From: Elymus sibiricus
Lineage: Eukaryota > Streptophyta > Magnoliopsida > Poales > Poaceae
DNA: 64,000 nucleotides
Direction: 5' to 3'
Assembly: GCA_039707655.1 (NCBI GenBank)
Contig: CM077671.1
Span: 245,829,095-245,893,094, forward strand
A model generated the notes under the pieces. The model did no database searches, was not told the origin of the DNA, and worked only from the letters and a program-made list of their open reading frames with translations. Position numbers and translations under genes: made by a program. Below, one piece after another: positions 43,641 through 55,573 of this stretch. Positions within the stretch are counted from its first letter, which is position 1; each line of letters opens with the position of its first letter.

Positions 43641-45109
43641 TTTTGGAGTGTTCCCGAAGGTCTCCCTTATGTGTTCCTCCGGTGTTATAAGTTGGATGAT
43701 ATTAGTCTCTTCATTAAAGGGTGTACCTGAAACATAATGCTTGATTCTTTGCCCATTCACCACTCTCGGGTTTTTGCCTTCGAAGTTACTAATTTTTATA
43801 GCACCGGAGCGATAGACCTCCTCGACAACATATGGACCTTCCCATTTGGATAAGAGTTTTCCTGCAAAAAATCTGAAACGAGAATTGTACAAAAGCACTA
43901 GGTCTCCTACACTGAATTCCCGTTTTTGAATCCTTTTGTCATGCCATCTTTTAACCTTTTCTTTAAACAATTTAGCATTTTCATAGGCTTGTGTCCTCTT
44001 TTCATCTAGTGAGCTAATATCAAATAACCTCTTTTCTCCGACAAGTTTAAAATCATGATTAAGTTCTTTAATTGCCCAATAAGCCTTATGTTCTAACTCA
44101 AGAGGTAAATGACAAGCTTTTCCATATACCATTTTATATGGGGACATCCCCATGGGGTTCTTATAAGCAGTTCTATAAGCCCATAAAGCATCATCTAGTT
44201 TCTTAGACCAATTCTTCCTGGATCTATTGACAGTCTTTTGCAAAATTAATTTTATTTATCGATTGCTCAATTAAACTTGGCCACTAGACTCAGGATGATA
44301 CGGTGATGCAATTCTATGGTTAACATCACATTTAGCTAGAAGTTTACGGAAAACACCATGAATAAAATGTGAACCACCATTAGTCATTAAATATCTAGGG
44401 ACTCCAAACCCCGGAAAAATAATGTCCTTAAGCATTTTAATAGAAGTGTTATGATCAGCACTACTAGTTGGAATAGCCTCTACCCACTTAGTAACGTAAT
44501 CAATAGCGACTAAAATATGAGTATACCCATTTGAGGAAGAAAAAGGTCCCATGAAGTCAAAACCCCAAACATCATATGGTTCAATGGCAAGTGAATAGTT
44601 CATAGGCATTTCCTGACATTTACTAATGTTACCAACTCTTTGGCATTCATTACATGAAATAACATACTTACGAGCATCTTTAAAAGGGTAGTCCAATAGA
44701 AACCGGATTGTAATACCGTGTGTGCAGTTCTGTCACCGGCGTGGTGTCCTCCGTAGGCCTCGGAATGACAATTCCTTAAAATTTGTTCCTGTTCATGCTC
44801 AGGTATACAACGTCTAATAACACCATCCACTCCCTCTTTATAAATATGTGGGTCAACCCAAAAGTAATGTCGTAAATCATAAAAGAATTTTTTATTTTGT
44901 CGATAGGTAAAGCTAGATGGAATATATTTAGCAACAATATAATTAGAATAATCAGCATACCAAGGAGTGCTACGTGAAGTATTTATAGTAGCAAGTTGCT
45001 CATCAGGAAAATTATCGTCAATAGGCAGTGGGTCATCAATAACATTTTCCATCCTAGACAAGTTATCTGCTACAGGGTTTTCAGCTCCCTTTCTACCAAT
45101 GATATGCAA
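43635..45109 (-). pseudogene. Integrase region of element E
   Basis: The minus strand encodes the H2C2 zinc-binding part ([14 protein letters not shown] then CNECQR), the catalytic core (WGFDFMGPF, GFGVPRYLMTNGGSHF, SPYHPESSGQV) and a C-terminal part (LDDALWAYRTAYKNP, KWEGPYVVEEVYRSGA). The second catalytic Asp is Asn here (TNGGSHF instead of TDGGSHF). The frames at 44600-45109, 44271-44696 and 43635-44243 are separated by stops and frameshifts. An active integrase would join element DNA to the chromosome; this one cannot. Confidence 0.92.
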
Positions 45110-46578
45110 ATCAAACTCTTGAAGTAAAAGTACCCACCTAATAAGTCTAGGTTTAGCATCTTTCTTTCCATAAGGTATTTAATAGCAGCATGATCAGTGT
45201 GAATAGTTACTTTGGAATCAACAATATAGGGTCTAAACTTATCACATGCAAAGACAACTGCTAAAAATTCCTTCTCGGTAGTGGCATAATTTCTTTCAGC
45301 CACGTCTAGGGTTTTACTAGCATAATGAATAACATTCAATTTATTGTCTACTCTTTGCCCTAGGACAGCACCAACAACATAATTACTAGCATCACACATA
45401 ATTTCAAATGGTAAGTTCCAATCAGGTGGTTGAACAATGGGTGCAGAAATCTAAGCTTTCTTAAGTATTTCAAAAGCTTCTACACAATCGTCATAAAAAA
45501 CAAAGGGAATATATTTTGGAAGAAGATTAGTTAACGGCCTAGAAATCTTTGAAAAATCTTTCATGAAACGCCTATAGAAACCAGCATGACCAAGGAAACT
45601 TCTTATACCTTTGATATCTTTTGGGCATAACATTTTCTCAATCGCATCAACTTTACCCTTGTCCACTTCAATACCTCGTTCAGAAATTTTATGCCCGAGC
45701 ACTATGCCTTCATTCACCATAAAATGTCACTTTTCCCAATTCAAGACAAGATTAGTTTCTTCACATCTCTGCAAAACTCGATCAAGGTTGCTCAAGCAAT
45801 CATCAAAAGAAGTCCCATAAACGGAAAAATCATCCATGAATACCTCAACAATCTTTTCACAAAAGTCAGAGAATATAGCAGTCATACATCTTTGAAAGGT
45901 GGCAGGTGCATTGCATAAACCAAAAGGCATACGCCTATAAGCATAAGTTCCAAAAGGGCAAGTAAAGGTAGTTTTCTCTCGATCCTCTTTTGACACAGGT
46001 ATTTGAGAAAAACTAGAATATCCATCAAGAAAACAAAAGTGTGTGTGCTTAGATAATTTTTCTAGCATTTGATCGATAAAAGGCAAAGGGTTGTGATCTT
46101 TCCTAGTAGCTTTATTTAATTTCCTGAAATCAATCACCATCCTATAACCAGTTACTATTCTTTGTGGAATAAGCTCATTTGTATCATTAGGTACAACAGT
46201 TATACCACCTTTCTTAGGGACACAATGAACATGACTTACCCATCTACTATCAGCAATAGGATAAATTGTACCTGCTTCCAGAAGCTTTAATATTTTGGTT
46301 CTTACCACTTCCTTCATCTTAGGAGTGAGACGACATTGGTGGTCAACGACTGGTTTAGCGTCCGGTTCCATATTAATCTTGTGTTGACATAGCGTAGGGC
46401 TTATGCCCTTAAGATCATCGAGAGTATATTCGATAGCAGCCCTGTGCTTCTTTAGAGTTTTAAGTAATCTTCTTTCTTCATGGTCTGAAAGGTTAGTGCT
46501 AATAATAACAGGATATATCTTGTTTTCATCAAGGTAAGCATATTTCAAAGTATCGGGTAAAGTCTTTATGTCAAACAC
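45070..46578 (-). pseudogene. Reverse transcriptase and RNase H region of element E
   Basis: The minus strand opens at 46578 with an RT frame of 283 codons containing SRWVSHVHCVPKKGG, GYRMVIDFRKLNKATRKDH, FPFGLCNAPATF-type text (MPFGLCNAPATFQRCM) and the catalytic FMDDFSVYG. A stop at 45726 separates it from GIRSFLGHAGFYRRFMKDF. RNase H follows ([42 protein letters not shown]) with another stop and a frameshift near 45150. Order PR-RT-RH-IN confirms Ty3/gypsy. The sequence resembles the Athila/Tat side of plant gypsy elements. Confidence 0.93.
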
Positions 46579-47735
46579 GGGATCTCCCTTGGGTGGTGGA
46601 GGTCCCCTAAAATATCAACTGGTAAGTTGTGCTTAAGAATAGGTGTTTGTTTAAGAAATATGTCATCTATTTCATTTCTTTCATTCATATGCATATCATT
46701 TTCATGGTCTAGTAGATATTGTTCTAACTGATCGGTAGGAGGTACGACAATAGAAGCAAGACCAATTATTTCATCCTTACTAGGTAATTCTTTCTCATGT
46801 GATTGTCTACCCAACTTGGAGAAATTAAATTCATGAGACACATCACCAAAGCTTTCTTTGACATTCTCAGTAACACAATTAATCTCAATATTAATAGTGT
46901 TCAAGAAAGGTCTACCAAATATAATAGGACAAAAGTTATCTTGTTTTGAACCAAGTACTATGAAGTCAGTTGGGTACTTAATTTTTCCACACAAGACTTC
47001 AACATCTCTAACGATCCCAAGTGGTGTAATAGTATCTCTGTTTGCAAGTTTAATAGTAACATCAATGTCTTCAAGCTGAGAGGGTGCTATGTCATTCATA
47101 ATTTCTTGATATAAGGTAAAAGGTATATCACTAACACTAGCACCAATGTCACACAAGCCATGGTAACAATGATCTCCAATTTTCACTGAAACCACAAGCA
47201 TGCCAACAACTGGTTTATTTTTATCTAGCTCATCCTGCGCGTTTCCAGCAGGTTTTGCAATTCTAGCAGCTTCACCATAGAAGTAAATAGCCCAACCTTC
47301 AATATTATCAACTAGAAGATATTTGACCATAGCAACATTAGGCTCAATGTTTATTTGTTCAGAAGGTTTAGGTGTTCTAACATGACTTCTATTAACCATA
47401 GTTGTAGCTTTAGCGTGTTCCTTAATTCTAACAGGGAAAGGTGGCTTCTCAATGTAAGCAGTAGGAACAATTGGATCAACATGGCTAACAATTATTTCTT
47501 CCTTCTCAATTTTAATAGGTTTCTCTAATTGCTTTTCAATGGGTGGATGATATTTAAACCACTTCTCCTTAGGGAGATCAACATGAGTAGCAAATGATTC
47601 ACAAAAAGAAGCTACTATCTCAGAGTCAAGGCCATATTTATTACTAAAATTATAGAAAGCATTGGTTCCCATAAAAGATTTAACAAAATCAAACTTAAGC
47701 TTTATACCCGACTCTTTACTTTGTTGAGTTCCCAA
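46566..47735 (-). pseudogene. Protease and Gag C-terminal region of element E
   Basis: A 389-codon minus-strand frame. The retropepsin-like part has CDIGASVSDIP at the expected active-site position (D-I-G) and IIFGRPFLNTINIEINC. Upstream is a Lys/Pro-rich linker from Gag. It overlaps the RT frame by 13 bases in another frame, which may be a frameshift mutation rather than a programmed one. The tail includes a conserved-looking acidic segment (DHENDMHMNERNEIDD). Confidence 0.85.
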
Positions 47736-48365
47736 TATTCAAAGTTGCGTTTAATTCTTTCCAGAAGATCCCATTGGAATTCGATAGTCCTCTTCATAAA
47801 AGAACCAGTAGAAGAAGAACCGACTAGTACTTGATCATCATGAGAAAGCCGAGCATAAATTTTTTGTATACTAATTTCTGTTGAGAAATCATGGTTGGGA
47901 AAAGTGTGCATCATAGATTTAAGCCTCCCCAAGCTTGAGCGATACTTTCTCCTTCACGAGGCCAACAATTATAAATAAAGTTTCGGTCACGATGGACTAG
48001 ATGCATAGGATAAAACTTTTGATGAAATTCCAGCGTCAAGTGATTCCAGTCCCATCCAATATCGTCCAATAGCTTGTACCACATTAATGCCTTTCCCTCC
48101 AAAGATAAAGGGAAAACTTTCTTCTTACTTTGTCTCCAGACAACCCTACAAGCTGAAATAATCCACAAACTTCATCGACAAATATCAAATGGTAATCAGG
48201 ATGAGTTGTTCCATCATATGGATTAGATAACAGTTTTTCAAGCATACCCGAAGGAATCTCATATTAAATATACTCTGTAGGTTCAGTAGGTTGAGGAACA
48301 ATTTCCTCGTATTCAGTCCGAGGAGAAGATACCCCGAACAAGCCACTCAAAGGGTGACCGTTCAA
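47700..48365 (-). pseudogene. Gag remnant of element E
   Basis: Minus-strand fragments HPLSGLFGVSSPR, IPSGMLEKLLSNPY and DEVCGLFQLVGL match the gag start of element G (LRGLFGVSSRRP, IPLGMLEQLLVNPY, NEVCGLFKLAGL). They continue into FPLSLEGKALMWYKLLDD and FYPMHLVHRDRNFIYN. At least one stop and two frame changes are present. Confidence 0.85.
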
Positions 48366-48466
48366 AGCGACAAGCAACAATAAATTTCAGCACCAATAGA
48401 AAATGTTTCCTTACCAATTCCACTTACCAAAGGCGCTTCACTCCCCGGGCGCCAGAAAAGTGACTT

Positions 48467-49702
48467 GATGACCCACAAGTATAGGGGATCAATCGTAGTC
48501 CTTTCGATAAGTAAGAGTGTCGAACCCAAGGAGGAGCAGAAGGAAATGACAAGCGGTTTTCAGCAAGGTATTCTCTGCAAGTGTTGTAAGTAACAATAGT
48601 AGATAGTTTTGTAGCAAGATAATTTGTAACAAGTACCGAGTGAAAATAGTAACAAAGGTGCAGCAAGGTATCCCAATCCTTTTTATAGCAAATGACATGC
48701 CTAGAAGTATTCTTATATTAAGCAAGTGCTCCCAGGGACACATGGGAATTTCTGTCTAGTCATGTTCATCACGGTGAGTTGATTCGCGTTCGCTACTTTG
48801 ATAATTTGATATGTGGGTAGACCGGTGCTAAGGTGTTGTTCTTACTTGAACTAACAACCTACTTATGATTACCCCCTCTCACAAGCATCCGGAACTACGA
48901 AAGAAGAATTAAGATAAATCTAACCATATCATGAAACATGTGGATCCAAATCAGCCGCTTATGAAGCAATGTATAAACTGGGGTTTGAGCTTCTGTCACT
49001 CTAGCAACCCATCATATACTTGTTAATACACAATGATTTCCCTTAGGCCCATAACATGGTGAAGCGTCATGTAGTCGACGTTCACATGACACCACTAAGA
49101 GAAGTAACAACAAACATATCATCAAAATATCGAACGAATACCAACTTCACATGATTACTTATAACAAGACTTCTCCCATGTCCTCAGGAACAATAGTAAC
49201 TAATCACACCTCATCAACATGTTCAAGATCAGAGGTGTAATAATAATGATTAGGGATCTGAAGAAAATATATTCCACCAAGTAATCCAACAACCATCAAC
49301 TACAAGATGTAATGAACACAACCAGTAACCCACATGTACCAATCTGAGGTTTTGAGACAAAGATTGAATACAAGAGATGAACTAGGATTGGAGATGAGAT
49401 GGTGCTGGTGAAGATGTTGATGAGGATTGGTCCTCCCACGAAGGAGGAAGCATTGGTGATGACGATGGCTTCGATCTCCCCCTCCCGGAGAGGAATTTGC
49501 CCGGCAAAATCTGACTGCCGTAGTGCAAAAGGGCCTCTGCCCAGGTTTCCGCCTCGAGACGACGGCGCTTCGTCCCGAAAGGTTGCTTATGATTTTTTCG
49601 AGGGTAAAACACACCATATAGGAGAAGGGGGACATCGGGAGGTCAGCAGGGGCCCCACAAGCCATCATGGTACAGCCTGGGGGGCGCACCCTGTTGGCTT
49701 GT
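48467..49702 (-). repeat. 5' LTR of element E, proximal piece
   Basis: This is the U5-side 1236 bp of the 5' LTR, ending GTGGGTCATCA at 48467 on the minus strand. The primer-binding site next to it (plus-strand about 48441-48455) has lost a few bases of the tRNA-Asp complement. The LTR is cut at 49702 by element F. Confidence 0.9.
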
Positions 49703-51114
49703 TGATACGTCTCCGTCGTATCTACTTTTCCTCACACTTTTGCCCTTGGTTTGGACTCTAATTTGCATGATTTGAATGAAACTAACCCGGACTGACGTTG
49801 TTTTCAGCAGAACTACCATGGTGTTGTTTTTGTGCAGAAATAAAAGTTCTCGGAACTGGACGAAACTTTTTGGAGTTTTATTTTAGAATAAAGAAAAAAT
49901 ACTGGAGCCAAGAACCACCGAAGGGGGCCCCCTGGCTGGGCGCGATACACCAGGGCGCGCCAGCCCCCCCCCCCCCCCCATGCGTGCCCTGGTGGGTTGT
50001 GCCCACCTTGTGGCCCCACTGACCCTAATTCCGGCACTATAAATTCCTATTTTCGGAGAAAAAAAATCAAAGAGAAAGCTTCATCGCGTTTTACGATACG
50101 GAGCCGCCGCCACCTCCTGTTCTTCATCGGGAGGCCAGATCTGGAGCCCGTTTGGGGCTCCAGAGAGGGGAATCTTCGGTCTTCCTCATCATCAACCCTT
50201 ATCCATCGCCAACTCCATGATGCTCCCCACCGGGAGTGAGTAATTCCTTCGTAGGCTTGCTGGTCGGTGAGGAGTTGGATGAGATTCATCATGTAATCGA
50301 GTTAGTTTTGTTAGGGCTTGATCCCTAGTATCCACTATGTTCTGAGATTGATGTTGCTATGACTTTGCTATGCCTAATGCTTGTCACTAGGGCCCGAGTG
50401 CCATGATTTCAGATCTGAACCGTTTATGTTATCATCGTTATATCTATGTTCTTGATCCGATCTTGCTAGTCATACGCGCCTATTACGTGTTCTGATCCGC
50501 AAACCCCGGAGTGACAATAGTCGGGATACTTTCCGGTGATGACCGTAGTCTGAGGAGTTCATGTATTCACCATGTGTTAATGCTTTATTCCGGTTCTCTA
50601 TTACAAGGAGGCCTTAATATCCCTTAGTTTCCTTATGGACCCCGCTGCCACGGGAGGGTAGGACAAAAGATGTCATGCAAGTTCTTTTTCATAAGCACGT
50701 ATGACTATTTACGGAATACATGCCTACATTACATTTATGAACTGGAGCTAGTTCTGTGTCGCCCTAGGTTATGACTGTTATATGATGAATATCACCCAAA
50801 GAGTTCATCTATCCAGTGCCTACGAGTTTTCCGCATATTGTTCTTGCTAAGTTAGTACTGTTACACTTGCTACAAAACTATTGCTATCACTGCTACTGTT
50901 ACCGTTACTGCTACTACTGCTATCCAAACTATCATACTAATGTGCTACTGATCACTCTGCTGCAGATATTTAATCTTCAGGTGTGGTTGAATTGACAACT
51001 CAACTGCTAATACTCGCAAATATTCTTTGGCTCCCCTTGTGTCGAATCTATAAATTTGGGTTGAATACTCTACCCTCGAAAATTGTTGCGATCCCCTATA
51101 CTTGTGGGTTATCA
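49703..51114 (+). repeat. 5' LTR of element F (1412 bp)
   Basis: It starts TGATACGTCTCCGTCG and ends TTGTGGGTTATCA. Promoter features are a GC-rich GGGCGCGCCAG block, a C run at about 49964-49979 and TATAAAT at 50038-50044. A stretch of CTG/CTA triplets lies at about 50870-50960. Confidence 0.95.
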
Positions 51115-51125
51115 AGACCTTTTTC

Positions 51126-51143
51126 TGGCGCCGTTGCCGGGGA
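51126..51143 (+). other. Primer-binding site, tRNA-Asp type (element F)
   Basis: TGGCGCCGTTGCCGGGGA, a perfect tRNA-Asp complement, 11 bases after the LTR end. Confidence 0.9.
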
Positions 51144-51192
51144 GCATAGCTATATTTGTTGAGTCACTTGGGATTTATATCAATTGATCACT

Positions 51193-53487
51193 ATAAAGAA
51201 TCTGAAGGATCCAAAGACCAAGAATTTTCCCTCTAAGACGAGGGGAGTTAAGGAACTGCCATCTAGCTCTGCACTTGATTCACCTTCTGTTATGAGTAAG
51301 CTTGCAACACCACCACATGCGAGTAATCCTGATATGTCGCAAGTTATTGATGATGCTACCTCTACTATGAATGATGCTTATGATGATGCTAGTACCATGC
51401 TTGATGATAATGTGCCACTTGGTGAATTTCTCGATGAACAAATTGCTAGAGCTAAAGAGAATTAAATAACTAAAACTGATGAGATTGATGAAACTGATGA
51501 CTATGAAACACCTATTAGTCCTAGTTCTCCTCGATTTGAAATGTCTAAGATACCTGAAGGTTATTTTATGGATGAGGAGGTAACTAGATAAATTCTTTCT
51601 TGCAAGGATAGAAACGATCTTAAGAAATTGCTACGCAAGTATAAGGAAAAGACTTTGAATGCTAGAATGAAATGTGATCCTAAGTTTTCTACTTCCCCTA
51701 TCTTTGTTACCGATAAGGAATATGAATTCTCTGTCGACCCAGAGATAATTACTTTGGTTGAATCTGATCCTTTCCATGGCTATGAAACGGAAACTGTAGT
51801 GGCACATTTTGCTAAGCTGAATGATATAGCTACCCTCTTTGCTCATGATGAGAAGATTCGCTACTATTATATCCTCAAATTATTTCCATTCTCATTAAAG
51901 GGTGATGCTAAGATATGATACAATACTCTTACTCCTGCTTGTGTGCATAGTCCCCAGGATATGATTTACTACTTCTTTGAAAACTATTTTCCTGCTCATA
52001 AGAAACAAGTTGCCTTACATGAAATATTTAACTTTGTGCAAATTGAAGAAGAGAGTCTCCCACAAGCTTGGGGGAGGCTTCTCCAGTTACTTAATGCTTT
52101 GCCCGATCACCCTCTCAAGAAAAATGAAATATTTGATATCTTCTATAATGGACTAACCAATGCTTCTAGGGACTTCCTAGATAGTTGTGCTGGTTGTGTT
52201 TTCAGGGAACGAACTGTTGAACAAGCTGAGGAATTATTGAATAACATATTGAAGAATTATGATGATTGAACTATTCCTGAACCACCCCCTAAACCCACTC
52301 CGAAGAAGAGGGATATCTTATTTCTCAGTCCTGAAGATATGCAAGAGGCAGAGAAATCTATGAAGGAAAATGGTATTAAAGCCGAGGATGTTAAGAATTT
52401 ACCACCTATTGAAGAAATACAAGGCCTTGACACACCACCACCTCCACAGGTGGTAGAGGTAAATTCTTTATTAAAGTTTGATGAAGGAGATATCCCTCAC
52501 AATAAACATCCTAGTCAATGCTTATATGAGTTTGATAACTATATTATGAAGCAAGATCATTTCAATGCACATGTGCTGAAACAATTGAAATATAATTCGG
52601 ATACGATTGCTCGCTTAAGTGACTTGCTATTTAGAATCAGTAATGATGTTAGAGGTGTAGGAAAGCATGCCTCTATGGTTCAAACTAATTTAGAACAAGT
52701 TGCTAAATCTCAAAAAGAATTGCTTGATGAAACGAATAGTAATATGAATGATTTTGTTACTAGAGTAGTTACTAGAGGAGGTAGAATGACCCAAGAACCA
52801 CTTTATCCTGAGGGTCATCCTAAAAGAATTGAATAAGATTCTCAGAGAATTAATAATGATGCACCTAGTCCTTCTGAAAACAAAAAGGAAAAGAAAAATG
52901 ATAGGACTATGCATACCCCTAGTGAACCTAAGATACGAAAACCTCCTGATAATAATGATGTCTCTATTTCCGATGTTGAAACTCAGTCTGGTAATGAACA
53001 TTCATCTAGTGGTAATGAAAATGATAATGATGATATTCATGAAGATGCTCAACCTAACAATGATAGAGAACCAGATAATGATGTTGAAATAGAGCCTGCT
53101 ACGGATCTTGATAACCCACAACCTAAAAATAAACGTTATGATAAAAGAGATTTTGTGGCTAGGAAACATGGTAAAGAAAGAGAGCCATGGGTTTAGAAAC
53201 CCATGCCATTCCCACCTAAGCCATCTAAGAAAAAGGATGATGAAGAATTTGAGCGCTTTGCTGAAATGATTAGGCCAGTGTTTTTGCGTACCCGCTTAAC
53301 TAATATCTTAAAGATGGCTCCTTATGCAAAGTACATGAAAGACATCATCACTAATAAAAGAAAGATACTTGAAGCTGAAATCTCCACCATGCTTGCTAAT
53401 TACTCTTTTAAGGATGGAGTACCTAAAAACTGGGAGATCCTGGAATACCAACTATACCCTGCTCCATTAAAAGAAACTATGTCATAA
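51193..53487 (+). pseudogene. Gag remnant of element F
   Basis: One frame continues from about 51193 to 53487, interrupted only by stops. The expected start codon (ATG in element B) is ATA here. Recognisable parts are MSKLATPP, LVESDPFHGYE, FPFSLKGDAK, IFNFVQIEEESLPQAWG, DIFYNGLTNASRDFLDSCAG, AEELLNNILKN, a proline-rich hinge, a long acidic linker and PWV-stop-KPMPFPPKPSKK. At least five of the stops (51916, 52267, 52834, 53194 and others) are one C-to-T or G-to-A change from Trp or Gln codons. Gag would build the particle. Confidence 0.88.
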
Positions 53488-53966
53488 CTGCTTTGTGTGA
53501 TTTGGGAGCCGGTGTTAGTGTTATGCCTTGCTCCTTATATAAAAGACTTGATTTGAATAAACTCACACCTACTAAAATATCATTGCAAATGGCTGACAAA
53601 TCAACTGCCATACCTATCGGTATTTGTGAGGATGTACCCGTTGTTGTTGCAAACGTTACTATCTTAACGGACTTTGTTATTCTTGAGATGCCCGAGGACG
53701 ACAACATGTCGATTATCCTTGGTAGACCCTTTTTGAATACTGCAGGGGCTGTTATTGATTGCAATAAAAGCAAAGTCACTTTTCATATCAATGGTAATGA
53801 GCACACGGTGCACTTTCCGAAGAAACAATTCCAAGTGAATGGTATAAATGTTATTGAAGAATCTCCGACCATCACTATTGCTTTTCAATCCACTCTTCCT
53901 ACTACCAAAAAGAAATATGATATACTTATTGTTGGGGATATGCACATCCCCATTGAGGTAACTTAG
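53488..53966 (+). pseudogene. Aspartic protease region of element F
   Basis: This continues gag in another frame after a small indel near 53487. CDLGAGVSVMPCSLY holds the active-site D-L-G, and IILGRPFLNTAGAVIDC is the usual second block of plant gypsy proteases. It ends VGDMHIPIEVT with a stop at 53964-53966. In autonomous relatives RT would follow; here noncoding sequence follows, so the ORF ends at protease. The protease would mature Gag. The frameshift inactivates this copy unless read through. Confidence 0.85.
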
Positions 53967-54159
53967 TGTTTTACGAAAGTTCTTCGGTTTCATGCTAATC
54001 GGAAGTGGTTGTTAATAAGACTTGATCAACCTTATTAATGGATCATTTTTGAGAGGTATGAAGTTGATGAATCTAGTAAGCATAACTCTCTGTTCCCACT
54101 TTTTATTTTTTTGTTTTAGTTAGTAAAATAAAATAAAATGCCATGTTTATCCAGTTTTC

Positions 54160-54560
54160 TAATTTCTCCGTGCAATAAAAAAATGACCCAAAAATAAAAG
54201 TTCTTAGAATGTTCTGAAAATTTGATACGATTTTTTCTGAATATTTCTAAATTTCTGATGCAAATAATATCAGAGGGGGGTGCACCTAGTGCCCACAAGA
54301 CACCAGGGCGCTCCAGCAACCCCGGGCACGCCCTGGTGGGTTGTGGCCCCCACATGGGCCCCCTCACTTATTTCTTTAGCCCACATCATCCCCTACCTCC
54401 AGAAAAAATCACCACAGCCACCATTCCCGTGTTCTTGCTCTCAAACCCACGGATTTCGATCTCTTTGCTCGAAGCTCCTTTTCCGAAACTGTTTGGGGGG
54501 ATTGCTACTTGGTATGTGACTCCTCCATTGCTCCAATTAGTTTTCGGTTTAATAGGTTAT
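54160..54560 (+). promoter_or_regulatory. Internal LTR-like promoter segment of element F
   Basis: The order AAATAAAAGTTCTTAGAA, AT-rich stretch, CACCAGGGCG, CGCCCTGGTGGGTTGTGGCC, then a C-rich leader repeats that of the F LTR (AAATAAAAGTTCTCGGAA, CACCAGGGCGCGCC, GCCCTGGTGGGTTGTGCCC). It lies about 200 bp before the second ORF. I infer a diverged copy of the LTR promoter; no clear TATA box remains. Confidence 0.6.
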
Positions 54561-54748
54561 TTTTAGAGTAATTAGCTACTCTTGGTGCTGTTGTAGATGA
54601 GCTTGCATGTTGAATTCTTAGAGTTCTAAGTAGTTTGAATGCTTAATATGGCCTCTATGCATGCTTAGGAGTAGTTGCTATCAATTTCACAAAGTTTTGT
54701 TAACAAATTTTTGTGTCTCAAAAATAAGAAATTTGTTCGCAAATAAAA

Positions 54749-55573
54749 ATGCAATTCTTTAGGAGTTCTTCGAGGAGGAGATCCTCGGAGGCCTCATCAA
54801 CTGGAAGCTCAGTTCGACAATCTTATGTTGAGCCAAGTGAAAGCTCGATGCGAGATGCCGCCACCAAATCATGCTTGTGGCTGTGCGACGGGTTCATGGA
54901 AGGTGCATGTATTAAGGGGGGAATTTGAACAATTATCCACAATACATAACTTGCTCCCTTCATCGCAGATAAGTGTCCTCAACAGCTCAAACTCACAAAA
55001 ACATTCACAAAGAAATTTAAATATTTTCCTCGTGAGTCTAGAGTTTCGCTTAACCTTTATGACCGTTCCTTGACCATGCCTTTAGAATTGTTCAGTGAAA
55101 CATGCAAACTTCCATCTTGGGGTTCCCTTGATGAACCAACAAAATCTGAGTATGAGTCATTCTTAGTTAATCTTTTGTATGGTGAAGATAGGGGAGTAAC
55201 ACAAGGGAGAATTGAAAGCATCCATTTCCCATCAATACAATATTTCGCACTCTTTAATGGAAAATGTATAGTAGGCAAACAAGATTGTAGCACACTGTGT
55301 GCTCCTGATTTGAGTCTCATACACACTGCCATAACTGGAAATAAATGTTATAATCTTGGTGCAATTATTGCACGGAGACTGCAGCACAATGCTGCTAGTG
55401 GTAGTTTTTATGGAGGAATCTATGCCTCTCGTGTAGCAGAGAGACTAAATGTTTCACCTTGGCCTAATGACCCCATCTTACCTATTCAGTATTTAGACTT
55501 TGAGGCCATGAAGCGTCATAAGTTCCTTACAGGCACGACCACTAACTACACCTATAACTTGAGATTTAATTAA
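54749..55573 (+). pseudogene. Second ORF of element F, Athila-ORF1-like
   Basis: It starts ATG 54749 (MQFFRSSSRRRSSEASSTGS), then two compensating frameshifts carry it through VHVLRGEFEQLSTIHNL and back to the first frame at LAPFIADKCPQQ. From 55070 a clean stretch includes LELFSETCKLPSWGSLDE, RGVTQGRIESIHFPSIQYF, CSTLCAPDLSLI and NLGAIIARRLQHNAASG. The last part resembles the plant-specific ORF of Athila-type elements. Function is not known. It is not RT, integrase or envelope. It sits behind an LTR-like segment, as the extra ORFs of D and E do. Confidence 0.65.

Noticed and set aside
50870..50960. CTG/CTA triplet-rich stretch, considered as a satellite or array
   Set aside because: It is irregular low-complexity sequence and present in every LTR of this family.
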